In this document: positions 16,940 through 25,249 of the stretch, one piece after another
How positions within the stretch are numbered: the stretch's first letter is position 1
How the letters are laid out: each line of letters opens with the position of its first letter
DNA from: Oscillospiraceae bacterium
Lineage (GTDB): Bacteria > Bacillota > Clostridia > Oscillospirales > Oscillospiraceae
Direction: 5' to 3'
DNA length: 42,631 nt
Assembly: GCA_017440925.1 (NCBI GenBank)
Contig: JAFSAP010000014.1
Coordinates: 1 to 42,631, forward strand
Translations under genes and position numbers: made by a program
The notes under the pieces: model-generated
Database searches by the model: none
The model's input: the letters and a program-made list of their open reading frames with translations, nothing else
What the model was told of the DNA's origin: nothing

Positions 16940-19207
16940 ATGACCAATCAGAACCCTGCCTCCCAGCTGATGGATATCGCAATGCGTATCCGGGATATGC
17001 GTGAAATCCTGGGCTACAGCATGCAGAAGATGGCCGAACTGACGGAAGTATCTGAAGAAATGTACCGCCAGTATGAAACCGGCACCGTCGATCTCCCCTT
17101 TACTTTTATCCATAAGTGCGCCAATGTGTTCGGCGTGGAAATCACCGTTCTGCTGGAAGGCCACTCCGCCCGTCTGTCCGGTTATACCGTTACCCGGAAA
17201 GGAAAGGGCTTGGTCACTGCCAGCGAGGACGGTATCACCATCCAGGACATGGCCCCCATGTTCCGCAAAAAGCTGGCTACCCCTTACTGGGTCACCTATG
17301 AATATGACGAAAAGCTGCAGAACCAGCCCATTCACACCACCACCCACGCCGGTCAGGAATTTGACCTGGTGCTTAAGGGTGCCATGCGTGTCAAGGTGGG
17401 CGACCGCGAGGAGATCCTCCGGGAAGGTGACAGCATCTTCTATAAATCCTCCACCCCCCACGGCATGATCGCCATTGACGGTCAGGACTGTGTGTTCCTA
17501 GCCATGATCATGGTATCCGATACCACCGACCAGCGGCTTTACATCGGCCAGAAGCGGGAAAACAATCCGGACGAGACGCTGCTGTGCCAGAAGTTCATCC
17601 GCACCCAGGAAGACGAACGGGGCGCTCTGCTGGGCACCACCTTCGACGGTGCCGAAGAGTATAACTTCGCCTTTGATACGGTGGATGCCATTGCCCGCCG
17701 CAGCCCCGACAAGTTGGCCATGATCCACATCGCCAACGATATGACGGAGCGCCGCTTTACCTTTAAGGATATTAAGGACGCTTCCTCCCAGGCAGCAAAT
17801 TACTTCATGTCCCTGGGTATCCACCGGGGCGACCGGGTCATGCTGGTGCTCAAGCGCCACTACCAGTTCTGGTTCGCCATCCTGGGCCTGCACAAGCTGG
17901 GTGCCATTGCCATCCCCGCCACCAACCAGCTGGTGGAGAAGGACTTTGTTTACCGGTTCAATGCCGCCGGTGTCAGTGCTGTGGTCTGTACAGCTGACGG
18001 CGATACCGCCCATCAGATCGAACTGGCTCAGCAGCAGACCGGAACCGAGATCACCAGGATCCGGGTGGGCGGCACCCGGGAAGGCTGGCACGACTTCGAT
18101 AAGGAGTACTGCCTCTTCAGCCGCCGTTATGTCCGCATGAACGATGCCCCCTGCGGCTCCGACCCCATGCTGATGCTCTTCACCTCCGGCACCACCGGCT
18201 ATCCCAAGATGGCCATGCACAGCTACAAGTATGCCCTGGGCCACTATGTCACCGCCAAATACTGGCACCTGTGCGAACGGGACGGCCTCCACTTTACCAT
18301 TTCCGAAACCGGCTGGGGCAAAGCCCTCTGGGGCAAACTCTACGGCCAGTGGCTCTGCGAGGGAGCTGTCTTTACCTATGACTTCGACCGTTTCGATGCA
18401 GAGAAGATCCTGCCCATGTTCAAAAAGTACAACATCACCACCTTCTGCGCACCACCCACCATGTACCGGATGCTCATCAAGCAGGATCTGAGCAAATACG
18501 ACCTTTCCTCCATCCACCACGCCACCACTGCCGGCGAGGCACTGAATCCCGAGGTCTTCTACAAATTCGAGCAAGCCACCGGTCTGCGGATCGCAGAGGG
18601 CTTCGGCCAGACAGAAATGACCCTGGGCATCGCCAACCTGGTGGGCACCGAGCTGAAGCCCGGCGCCATGGGCAAGCCGGTTCCCGGCTACGGCATCGAC
18701 CTGGTGGACAGCGACGGCAATCCTGTAGCCGACGGTGTCAACGGCGAGATCGTCATCCGCACCGATCCCAAGCCCACCTGCGGTGTATTCCTGGGCTATT
18801 ACCGGAACAAGGATGCCACCAATGCTGTTTGGCACGATGGTATGTACCACACCGGCGACCTGGCCTGGCGGGATGAGGATGGCTACTACTGGTATGTGGG
18901 CCGTGCCGACGATGTCATCAAGTCCTCCGGCTACCGCATCGGACCCTTCGAGATCGAATCCACCATCATGGAACTGCCTTACGTTCTGGAATGTGGTGTC
19001 TGCGCCGCACCCGATGAGGTTCGTGGTCAGGTGGTCAAGGCCTGCATCGTGCTGGTAAAGGGCACCGAGGGCACTGAGGAACTGAAAAAAGAGATCCAGA
19101 ACTACGTCAAACACCGCACTGCTCCCTACAAGTATCCCAGAATCGTGGAATTCCGGGAAGAGCTGCCCAAGACCATCAGCGGAAAGATCATCCGCAACAA
19201 GCTTTAA
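16940..19207 (+). CDS. XRE-HTH / cupin / acyl-CoA synthetase fusion (Ile unit)
   Basis: A 755-residue three-part protein. Residues about 12-75 are an XRE-type helix-turn-helix (RIRDMREILGYSMQKMAELTEVSEEMYRQYETG), about 120-192 a cupin barrel (GQEFDLVLKG, EGDSIFYKSSTPHGM), and about 225-755 an AMP-forming acyl-CoA synthetase of the acetyl/medium-chain type. The ligase shows LFTSGTTGYPK near 415, EGFGQTE, YHTGDLA, GRADDVIKSSGYRIGPFEIES and catalytic Lys749 in ISGKIIRNKL. HTH-cupin proteins are usually small-molecule-responsive repressors; here one is joined to the enzyme. AAAGGAAG precedes the ATG. Under an isoleucine T-box, the likely substrate is 2-methylbutyrate (inference). It is paralogous to the next gene along its full length. 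Confidence 0.92.
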   Translation: MTNQNPASQLMDIAMRIRDMREILGYSMQKMAELTEVSEEMYRQYETGTVDLPFTFIHKCANVFGVEITVLLEGHSARLSGYTVTRKGKGLVTASEDGITIQDMAPMFRKKLATPYWVTYEYDEKLQNQPIHTTTHAGQEFDLVLKGAMRVKVGDREEILREGDSIFYKSSTPHGMIAIDGQDCVFLAMIMVSDTTDQRLYIGQKRENNPDETLLCQKFIRTQEDERGALLGTTFDGAEEYNFAFDTVDAIARRSPDKLAMIHIANDMTERRFTFKDIKDASSQAANYFMSLGIHRGDRVMLVLKRHYQFWFAILGLHKLGAIAIPATNQLVEKDFVYRFNAAGVSAVVCTADGDTAHQIELAQQQTGTEITRIRVGGTREGWHDFDKEYCLFSRRYVRMNDAPCGSDPMLMLFTSGTTGYPKMAMHSYKYALGHYVTAKYWHLCERDGLHFTISETGWGKALWGKLYGQWLCEGAVFTYDFDRFDAEKILPMFKKYNITTFCAPPTMYRMLIKQDLSKYDLSSIHHATTAGEALNPEVFYKFEQATGLRIAEGFGQTEMTLGIANLVGTELKPGAMGKPVPGYGIDLVDSDGNPVADGVNGEIVIRTDPKPTCGVFLGYYRNKDATNAVWHDGMYHTGDLAWRDEDGYYWYVGRADDVIKSSGYRIGPFEIESTIMELPYVLECGVCAAPDEVRGQVVKACIVLVKGTEGTEELKKEIQNYVKHRTAPYKYPRIVEFREELPKTISGKIIRNKL

Positions 19208-19211
19208 TATA

Positions 19212-19240
19212 TTGACATTTTTCAACAGAAATGGTATGAT
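19212..19240 (+). promoter_or_regulatory. Promoter of the Val T-box operon
   Basis: Consensus TTGACA (19212-19217), a 17-bp spacer and TATGAT (19235-19240). It begins four bases after the upstream stop. There is no terminator between, so transcripts from the Ile promoter also run into the Val leader. Confidence 0.8.
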
Positions 19241-19246
19241 TCCCTA

Positions 19247-19524
19247 TAATAAAAGGCTGTGATGGAGAAAAGCCTCTGCAAAGCCTGTCTCAGAGAATTG
19301 GCGGTCGGTGCGAGCCATGACAGAAGCAGACGGTTTGTCCCTCCGGAGCCGGGAGGAAGAAAATTTCGGTGAGTAGAACCTCCACGCGTCAGCTGCGTCA
19401 GTGCTTAGGGTGTGTTGGCACCCGATGAGTGGTATCTGCTGTGAGGCAGATGCAATTTGAGTGGTACCGCGGGTATGCTGTATGCAGCTCGTCTCAAGGA
19501 ATCTATCTTGAGACGAGCTTTTTG
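19247..19524 (+). promoter_or_regulatory. T-box leader, Val (GUC) specifier
   Basis: AGAGAATTGGC (Stem I apical region, near 19291) and GGTCGGTGCGAGCC are followed by specifier GTC at 19337-19339, six bases before GAG (19346-19348). The T-box core GAGTGGTACCGCGGG begins near 19459. The terminator arms AGCTCGTCTCAAG (19486-19498) and CTTGAGACGAGCT (19507-19519) precede TTTTTG. It should induce the downstream ligase-Vor-aminotransferase operon when tRNA-Val is uncharged. Confidence 0.9.
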
Positions 19525-19544
19525 CATTTTGAGAGGTGCTTATT

Positions 19545-21833
19545 ATGGAACAAACCATGACTGGAATGGACTTTAAAATACGGGAAGTGGCAGCGCGTGT
19601 CCGGGAGCTGAGAGAAATCTCCGGCTTTACCGTGGAGGAAATGGCTGCCCGCACCGGACTGACCACCGAAGAATACATACAGTGTGAGGCAGGCAGCCGC
19701 AATCTGAGCATCGCTTTCCTGTACCGCTGTACCCTTAGCTTTGGCGTTGACATGGGCGACCTGCTGGAAGGCCGCAGCCCCAAGCTGCGCCACTATGACC
19801 TGACCCGCCGGGGTGAAGGCCAGCGCATTGAGGAAGCACACCACATGGTGGGCTGGAACCTGGCAGCAGACTTCCGTAACCGTATCGCCCTGCCCCTCTT
19901 CATGGAGATGAAGTACCGGGAGGGTGCCGAGTATGAAGATATCGAGCTTGTCACCCATGAAGGACAGGAATGTGATATCGTCATCAAGGGCCACATGAAA
20001 ATCCAGATCGGCAGCCATACCGAGATCCTCCATGCTGGCGACACCATTTATTACGATTCCTCCGTTCCCCACGGCATGATTGCCGTAAACGGCGAAGATT
20101 GCGAATTCTATGCCTTCGTGCTGAGCAACTCCGCCGCCCGTGAGGGCGAGCAGGCCGCTGTTCTGGCAACCCCCGACACCAAAACAAAACAGCGGGACAA
20201 GACCCCCCGTATTTACCGCAAGTTTATTGACCGCACCGTGGAAGATGGCTGCCTCACTGCCATCAGCTTCAAGGATCCCGAGAAGTTCAACTTCGCCTTT
20301 GACGTTGTGGACGAACTGGGCAAAACCAAGCCGGAAAAGCTGGCTATGCTCCACCTTTCCGAGGATGGCACCGAACGTCGGTTTACCTTCCAGGATCTTT
20401 CCAAGCAGTCCAGCCGGGCCGCCAACTACTTCAAATCCTTAGGCATTCAGCGTGGCGACCGGGTCATGCTGGTGCTGAAGCGCCACTACCAGTTCTGGAT
20501 CGCCATTCTGGGCCTGCACAAGCTGGGTGCTGTGGCAATCCCCGCCACCAACCAGCTTCTGGAAAAGGACTTTACCTACCGTTTTGCTGCCGGAAATGTC
20601 AAGGCGGTCCTCTGCACCGCCGACGGCGATGTAGCCGACGCGGTGGACGCTGCTGCCCTCAAGAGCCCCAGCCTGGAATACAGGATCCTGGTGGGCGGCA
20701 AGCGGAAAGGCTGGCATGATTTCGATGAAGAATGCGCCATGTTCCGCAGCCAGTATGCCCGCACGGAGGATGCTCCCTGCGGCTCAGATCCCATGCTGAT
20801 GTTCTTCACCTCCGGCACTTCCGGCTATCCCAAGCTGGCTGCCCATAACTACAAGTACCCCCTGGGTCACTTCATCACTGCAAAATACTGGCACCGGGTC
20901 AATCCCGAGGGCCTGCATCTGACCATTTCCGATACCGGCTGGGCAAAGGCCCTGTGGGGCAAGCTCTACGGCCAGTGGCTCTGCGAAGCTGCCACCTTTG
21001 TCTATGACTTTGACCGGTTCGATGCGGAAAAGATCCTGCCTCTGTTTGCCAAGTACCATATCACCACCTTCTGCGCACCGCCCACCATGTACCGGATGCT
21101 GGCAAAACAGGATCTCAGCCACTTTGATCTGAGCAGCATCGAACATGCTTCCACAGCCGGAGAAGCGCTGAACCCTGAGGTTTACCGCCAGTTCCAGAAG
21201 GCCACCGGCCTTCCCATTATGGAAGGCTTCGGCCAGTCTGAATCCACGCTGATCATCGGCAACCTGAACGGCAGCAGCCACAAGCTGGGTTCCATGGGCA
21301 AGCCCGTTCCCCTGTACGATGTGCATCTGCTGGATCCCGAAGGCAAGGAAGTGGACACCGGTGAGACTGGTGAGATCTGCATCAACATCTCCAAGGGTCT
21401 GCCCTGCGGCCTTGCTTATTGCTATGAAGGCAACGAAGAAGTCACCGCTGAGACATGGCGGGATGGCTACTACCACACCGGCGATCTTGCCTGGCAGGAT
21501 GAAGAAGGCTTCTTCTGGTATGTTGGCCGGGCTGATGATGTCATCAAGTCCTCCGGCTATCGCATCGGACCCTTTGAAATTGAATCCACCATCATGGAAC
21601 TGCCCTATGTTCTGGAGTGCGGCGTTTCTGCTGCTCCCGATGAAGTCCGCGGCCAGGTGGTCAAGGCCAGCGTCGTGCTGGTGAAGGGCACTGAGGGCAC
21701 CGACGAACTGAAAAAGGAGATCCAGAACTACGTCAAGCGCCGTACCGCTCCCTACAAGTATCCCAGAATTGTGGAATTTAAGGAGAGCCTGCCCAAGACC
21801 ACCAGCGGCAAGATCATCAGAAAGAAACTATAA
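19545..21833 (+). CDS. XRE-HTH / cupin / acyl-CoA synthetase fusion (Val unit)
   Basis: A 762-residue paralogue of the preceding gene with the same order: XRE-HTH (about 14-75, RVRELREISGFTVEEMAARTGL), cupin (about 125-195, GDTIYYDSSVPHGM) and acyl-CoA synthetase (about 235-762, FFTSGTSGYPK, EGFGQSE, YHTGDLA, DDVIKSSGYRIGPFEIES, catalytic Lys756). The two ligase domains are nearly identical over long stretches, while the HTH and the linker after the cupin differ more. The ATG at 19545 is chosen because GAGAGG lies eight bases upstream, whereas an in-frame GTG at 19536 overlaps that site. Under a valine T-box, the likely substrate is isobutyrate (inference). It is the first gene of the operon running to ilvE. 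Confidence 0.92.
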   Translation: MEQTMTGMDFKIREVAARVRELREISGFTVEEMAARTGLTTEEYIQCEAGSRNLSIAFLYRCTLSFGVDMGDLLEGRSPKLRHYDLTRRGEGQRIEEAHHMVGWNLAADFRNRIALPLFMEMKYREGAEYEDIELVTHEGQECDIVIKGHMKIQIGSHTEILHAGDTIYYDSSVPHGMIAVNGEDCEFYAFVLSNSAAREGEQAAVLATPDTKTKQRDKTPRIYRKFIDRTVEDGCLTAISFKDPEKFNFAFDVVDELGKTKPEKLAMLHLSEDGTERRFTFQDLSKQSSRAANYFKSLGIQRGDRVMLVLKRHYQFWIAILGLHKLGAVAIPATNQLLEKDFTYRFAAGNVKAVLCTADGDVADAVDAAALKSPSLEYRILVGGKRKGWHDFDEECAMFRSQYARTEDAPCGSDPMLMFFTSGTSGYPKLAAHNYKYPLGHFITAKYWHRVNPEGLHLTISDTGWAKALWGKLYGQWLCEAATFVYDFDRFDAEKILPLFAKYHITTFCAPPTMYRMLAKQDLSHFDLSSIEHASTAGEALNPEVYRQFQKATGLPIMEGFGQSESTLIIGNLNGSSHKLGSMGKPVPLYDVHLLDPEGKEVDTGETGEICINISKGLPCGLAYCYEGNEEVTAETWRDGYYHTGDLAWQDEEGFFWYVGRADDVIKSSGYRIGPFEIESTIMELPYVLECGVSAAPDEVRGQVVKASVVLVKGTEGTDELKKEIQNYVKRRTAPYKYPRIVEFKESLPKTTSGKIIRKKL

Positions 21834-21928
21834 TAAGCCTCCCTTTACATAGGCGAGGTTCCCCGCAGGGGCGGAGGGGTAGACAATCCCCCACCGCTTC
21901 GCGCCAGCCCTTTACACAGAAGGGCTTA
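21834..21928. repeat. MITE-like imperfect palindromic repeat
   Basis: It is bounded by TAAGCC (21834) and GGCTTA (ending 21928), with CCTCCCTTTACA-like ends, an internal GC-rich palindrome around CCCCGCAGGGG, and a right-end hairpin AGCCCTT/AAGGGCT. The layout recalls dispersed palindromic repeats common in gut Oscillospiraceae genomes. It sits in the untranslated gap inside the Val operon and lacks a T-run, so it is not an obvious terminator. Confidence 0.5.
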
Positions 21929-21940
21929 CGAGGTGAATCT

Positions 21941-22645
21941 ATGAATCACAAACGCTTAACTTTATTCGCAGGCCATTATGGCAGCGGCAAGACCAATATC
22001 GCTGTCAACTATGCCCTGCACCTGGCAGGAGAAGGGAAACCGGTGGTCATCGCCGACCTGGACATCGTCAACCCCTATTTCCGCACCAAGGATTCTGCCG
22101 CGGTGCTGGAGAAGGCCGGTGTGGCCCTCATCTCTCCCCAGTACGCCAACTCCAATGTTGACCTGCCTGCCCTGCCGGCGGAAAGCTACCGGCTGGTTCA
22201 GGACAAGTCCATTTACGGCATTATGGATATCGGCGGTGACGACCGGGGCGCTTACGCTCTGGGCCGCTACGTTCCTGCCATCAAAGAAGAAAATAACTAC
22301 CGAATGGTGTTCGTTGCCAACGCCAGCCGTCCCCTCACCCGAACACCGGAGGAGGCACTGGAAGTCATGCGGGAAATCGAAGCCGCCTGCGGCCTGCGGT
22401 TTACCGACATCATCAACAATACCAATCTTGCAAGCGAAACCACTGCGCAAACGGTTCTGGATTCTCTTCCCTATATAGAGGAATTGAGCCGGTTGAGCGG
22501 ACTTCCCATCTTTGCCACCACTGCCGTTACTGCCGTAGCGGAAATGCTGGAAGGAAAGATCCCGGAGGTTCTTCCCCTGCAGTTGCAGGAAAAATACTTT
22601 GATCTACCATCCCAGAAGCCGATGTCACGGCCTCTGTGGGGTTAA
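21941..22645 (+). CDS. P-loop ATPase (MinD/ParA-like) of the vor operon
   Basis: A 234-residue SIMIBI-class nucleotide-binding protein. The Walker A motif is GHYGSGKT at residues 11-18, DLDIVNPYFRT is a switch region near 40-50, and MDIGGDDRG is a Walker-B-like region near residue 95. There is no membrane segment and no Cys-pair iron-sulfur motif, unlike NBP35/Mrp proteins. GAGGTGA precedes the ATG. It is 12 bases before the ferredoxin gene and in the same operon as the VorB-type oxidoreductase. I infer an accessory role such as assembly or activation of the enzyme complex. Its precise function is unknown. Confidence 0.8.
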   Translation: MNHKRLTLFAGHYGSGKTNIAVNYALHLAGEGKPVVIADLDIVNPYFRTKDSAAVLEKAGVALISPQYANSNVDLPALPAESYRLVQDKSIYGIMDIGGDDRGAYALGRYVPAIKEENNYRMVFVANASRPLTRTPEEALEVMREIEAACGLRFTDIINNTNLASETTAQTVLDSLPYIEELSRLSGLPIFATTAVTAVAEMLEGKIPEVLPLQLQEKYFDLPSQKPMSRPLWG

Positions 22646-22657
22646 GGAGGAAATACT

Positions 22658-22864
22658 ATGGCAAAAGTCACATTCAACACCGACCTGTGCAAAGGCTGCG
22701 GCCTGTGTGTCAATGCCTGCCCCAAGGGCATCCTGGCCATTGATGCCGAGCAGATCAACAAAAAAGGCTATTCCCCTGCTGTGATGAAAGACCAGGACAA
22801 GTGCATCGGCTGCGCTTTCTGCGCCACCATGTGCCCGGACTGCATCATCACCGTAGAGAAGTAA
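22658..22864 (+). CDS. 2[4Fe-4S] ferredoxin subunit of 2-oxoacid oxidoreductase
   Basis: A 68-residue ferredoxin with two full cluster motifs, CKGCGLCVNACPKG and CIGCAFCATMCPDC. Its position directly before the alpha, beta and gamma subunit genes identifies it as the delta (electron-transfer) subunit of the complex, equivalent to VorD/KorD. AAGGAGG lies before the ATG at 22658. It passes electrons between the thiamine/iron-sulfur core and free ferredoxin; in the reductive direction it would deliver electrons for carboxylation. Confidence 0.93.
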   Translation: MAKVTFNTDLCKGCGLCVNACPKGILAIDAEQINKKGYSPAVMKDQDKCIGCAFCATMCPDCIITVEK

Positions 22865-22876
22865 GGAGGTAAATTT

Positions 22877-23935
22877 ATGGCTCAGCGTGTACTTATGAAG
22901 GGCAACGAAGCCATTGCGGAAGCCGCCATCCGGGCAGGCTGCCGTCACTACTTCGGCTATCCCATCACTCCCCAGACAGAAATCGCTGCCTACATGGCTA
23001 AGAAGATGCCCAAGATCGGTGGTGTCTTCCTGCAGGCAGAGAGCGAGATCGCTTCCATCAATATGGTTTACGGCGCAGCAGCCACCGGCTGCCGGGTCAT
23101 GACCTCCTCCTCCAGCCCCGGAATCAGCCTGAAATCCGAGGGTCTGAGCTACATTGCCGGTTCCGACATTCCCGCTCTGGTGGTCAATGTCCAGCGCGGT
23201 GGCCCCGGTCTCGGCGGCATCCAGCCCTCCCAGTCTGACTATTTCCAGGCCACCAAGGGCGGTGGTCACGGCGACTACCGGATGATCGTTCTGGCCCCCG
23301 CTTCCGTTCAGGAAATGGCAAGCCTCACCATCAAGGGTTTCAACCTGGCTGATAAATACCTGATGACCTCCATGATCCTGGCAGACGGTACCATCGGTCA
23401 GATGATGGAACCCATCTCCTTCGAAGAAGCTGAAGTGGAAACCTATGAAAAGCCCTGGGCCCTCACCGGCACTGAGGGCAAGCGGAAGCACAACATCGTC
23501 AACTCCCTGTATCTGCAGCCCGACGCTCTGGAAAAGAAGAATTTCGAGCGCTATGAGCGGTACAAGATCGTGGAAGAAAACGAGCCCATGTGGGAAGAGT
23601 ACATGATGGAGGATGCAGAAATCTGTGTCGTAGCCTTCGGCATTGCCTCCCGTGTTGCCAAGAATGCGGTGGTTGCTGCAAGAAACGAAGGCATCAAGGT
23701 GGGCCTTATCCGCCCCATTACCCTGTGGCCCTTCCCCAAGAAGGCCCTCCGCGCCGCTGCTGACAAGTGCAAGAGCTTTATTTCCGTGGAACTGAGCATG
23801 GGTCAGATGATCGAGGACATTCAGCTGGCTACCGAATGCCTCCGGCCTGTTACCCTGTGCAACCGGGCAGGCGGCATGATCCCCAGCCCCGACCAGGTTC
23901 TGGAATCCATCCGCAAGGCCCAGAAAGGAGAATAA
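22877..23935 (+). CDS. vorB: 2-oxoacid:ferredoxin oxidoreductase alpha subunit (VorB type)
   Basis: A 352-residue pyrimidine/transketolase-core subunit of the 2-oxoacid:ferredoxin oxidoreductase family. It begins with the characteristic LMKGNEAIAEAAIRAGCRHYFGYPITPQTE, which matches the start of clostridial 3-methyl-2-oxobutanoate oxidoreductase VorB proteins. QAESEIASINMVYGAA, SSSPGISLKSEG and RGGPGLGGIQPSQSDY are further signatures. With the beta, gamma and delta subunits it interconverts branched 2-oxoacids plus CoA and acyl-CoA plus CO2. AAGGAGG precedes the ATG, 12 bases after the ferredoxin gene. The substrate (branched-chain rather than 2-oxoglutarate) is inferred from the Val/Ile T-boxes and ilvE. 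Confidence 0.9.
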   Translation: MAQRVLMKGNEAIAEAAIRAGCRHYFGYPITPQTEIAAYMAKKMPKIGGVFLQAESEIASINMVYGAAATGCRVMTSSSSPGISLKSEGLSYIAGSDIPALVVNVQRGGPGLGGIQPSQSDYFQATKGGGHGDYRMIVLAPASVQEMASLTIKGFNLADKYLMTSMILADGTIGQMMEPISFEEAEVETYEKPWALTGTEGKRKHNIVNSLYLQPDALEKKNFERYERYKIVEENEPMWEEYMMEDAEICVVAFGIASRVAKNAVVAARNEGIKVGLIRPITLWPFPKKALRAAADKCKSFISVELSMGQMIEDIQLATECLRPVTLCNRAGGMIPSPDQVLESIRKAQKGE

Positions 23936-23938
23936 GTT

Positions 23939-24697
23939 ATGGCAATCGTATTTGAAAAACCCAAGGCATTGACCGATGCCGTTCTCCACTACTGCCCTGG
24001 CTGCCCCCACGGCATCATCCACCGGCTGGTTGCCGAAGCCATTGACGAACTGGGCATTGAAGGTCAGACCATCGGTGTTGCCCCTGTTGGCTGCGCCGTT
24101 ATGGCCTACGACTACTTCGCCTGTGATATGATCGAGGCTGCCCACGGCCGTGCACCCGCTGTTGCCACCGGCATCAAGCGCTGCCGTCCTGACAACATTG
24201 TTTTCACCTATCAGGGTGACGGCGACCTGGCTTCCATCGGCATGGCCGAAACTGTCCACGCCGCTGCCAGAAATGAAAACATCACCATCATCTTCGTCAA
24301 CAATGCCATCTACGGTATGACCGGCGGCCAGATGGCTCCCACTTCCCTGCCCGGCCAGGTAACCCAGACCTCCCCCTACGGCCGTGATGTGAACCACTGC
24401 GGCTGGCCCATCCGGGTATCTGAGATGCTGGCAACACTGGAAGGCCCTGAGTACATTGCCCGTGTGGCTGTGAACAACGTCAAGAACGTCAAGCAGGCCA
24501 AGAAGGCCATCAAGAAAGCCTTTGAAAACCAGATCCAGGGCAAGGGCTTCTCCCTGGTGGAAGTTGTTTCCGCCTGTCCCACCAACTGGGGCATGACCCC
24601 CCAGAAGGCACTGGAATGGGTAGAAAGCGATATGCTTCCCTACTATCCCATCGGTGTTTACAAGGACAGAACCGCTGCAAAGGAGGCTGCAAAGTAA
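23939..24697 (+). CDS. 2-oxoacid:ferredoxin oxidoreductase beta subunit
   Basis: A 252-residue thiamine-diphosphate-binding subunit. It has [12 protein letters not shown] near residue 19, GDGDLASIG in the Mg-ThDP motif with [16 protein letters not shown] about 30 residues on, and a C-terminal segment rich in Lys and Ala. The short form without its own ferredoxin domain matches KorB/VorA-type beta subunits, the ferredoxin being a separate gene. It begins three bases after the alpha subunit stop and shares one base (TAATG) with the gamma gene, indicating tight translational coupling. Confidence 0.92.
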   Translation: MAIVFEKPKALTDAVLHYCPGCPHGIIHRLVAEAIDELGIEGQTIGVAPVGCAVMAYDYFACDMIEAAHGRAPAVATGIKRCRPDNIVFTYQGDGDLASIGMAETVHAAARNENITIIFVNNAIYGMTGGQMAPTSLPGQVTQTSPYGRDVNHCGWPIRVSEMLATLEGPEYIARVAVNNVKNVKQAKKAIKKAFENQIQGKGFSLVEVVSACPTNWGMTPQKALEWVESDMLPYYPIGVYKDRTAAKEAAK

Positions 24698-25230
24698 TGA
24701 AAACCACTCAGATTCTGTTTGCAGGTTTCGGCGGTCAGGGCGTTCTGTTCGCCGGTAAATTCCTGGCCTACAAGGGCCTGGTGCAGGACAAGCAGGTTTC
24801 CTGGCTGCCCTCCTACGGCCCCGAAATGCGTGGCGGTACCGCCAACTGCTCTGTTATCCTCTCCGACACGCCCGTCGGCTCTCCCATCATCACCACACCT
24901 GATGTGCTGGTTGCCATGAACCTGCCCAGTCTTCAGAAATTTGTCAATGACGTGGTTCCCGGCGGCATCATCATTCTCGATTCCACCCTCATCAGCGCAA
25001 AGGTGGAGCGTGACGATGTGAAGGTATTCTACGTTCCCGCCACCCAGATGGCAAAAGACGCAGGTTATCCCACGCTGGCCAACATGATCCTCACCGGCAA
25101 GGTTCTGAAGGAATCCGGTGCCGCCGCCTGGGAAGGCAACCGGGAAACCCTGGAAGCCTTTATCCCTGCCAAGAAAGCAAACCTTATCGATGTCAACTGC
25201 CAGGCCCTCCAGTCCGGCTACGATTTCTAA
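24697..25230 (+). CDS. 2-oxoacid:ferredoxin oxidoreductase gamma subunit
   Basis: A 177-residue gamma subunit (KorC/VorC type) with the N-terminal Rossmann-like FAGFGGQGVLFAGKFLA, SWLPSYGPEMRGGTANC in the middle and a final LIDVNCQALQSGYDF. The start at 24697 is used because AGGAGG lies ten bases upstream and the family begins just before the GGQG loop; a longer frame from 24616 lies in the beta gene. It completes the four-subunit enzyme. IlvE follows after 19 bases. Confidence 0.92.
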   Translation: MKTTQILFAGFGGQGVLFAGKFLAYKGLVQDKQVSWLPSYGPEMRGGTANCSVILSDTPVGSPIITTPDVLVAMNLPSLQKFVNDVVPGGIIILDSTLISAKVERDDVKVFYVPATQMAKDAGYPTLANMILTGKVLKESGAAAWEGNRETLEAFIPAKKANLIDVNCQALQSGYDF

Positions 25231-25249
25231 CGGAAAGGAAGCAACCACC

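Noticed and set aside
17498-19225. Very long minus-strand open frame opposite the first XRE-cupin-ligase gene (also similar ones at 22625-24397, 32704-34323 and 39272-40936)
   Set aside because: They lie antisense to clearly recognised genes, have no ribosome sites and no family motifs. They arise from codon bias in the real genes.
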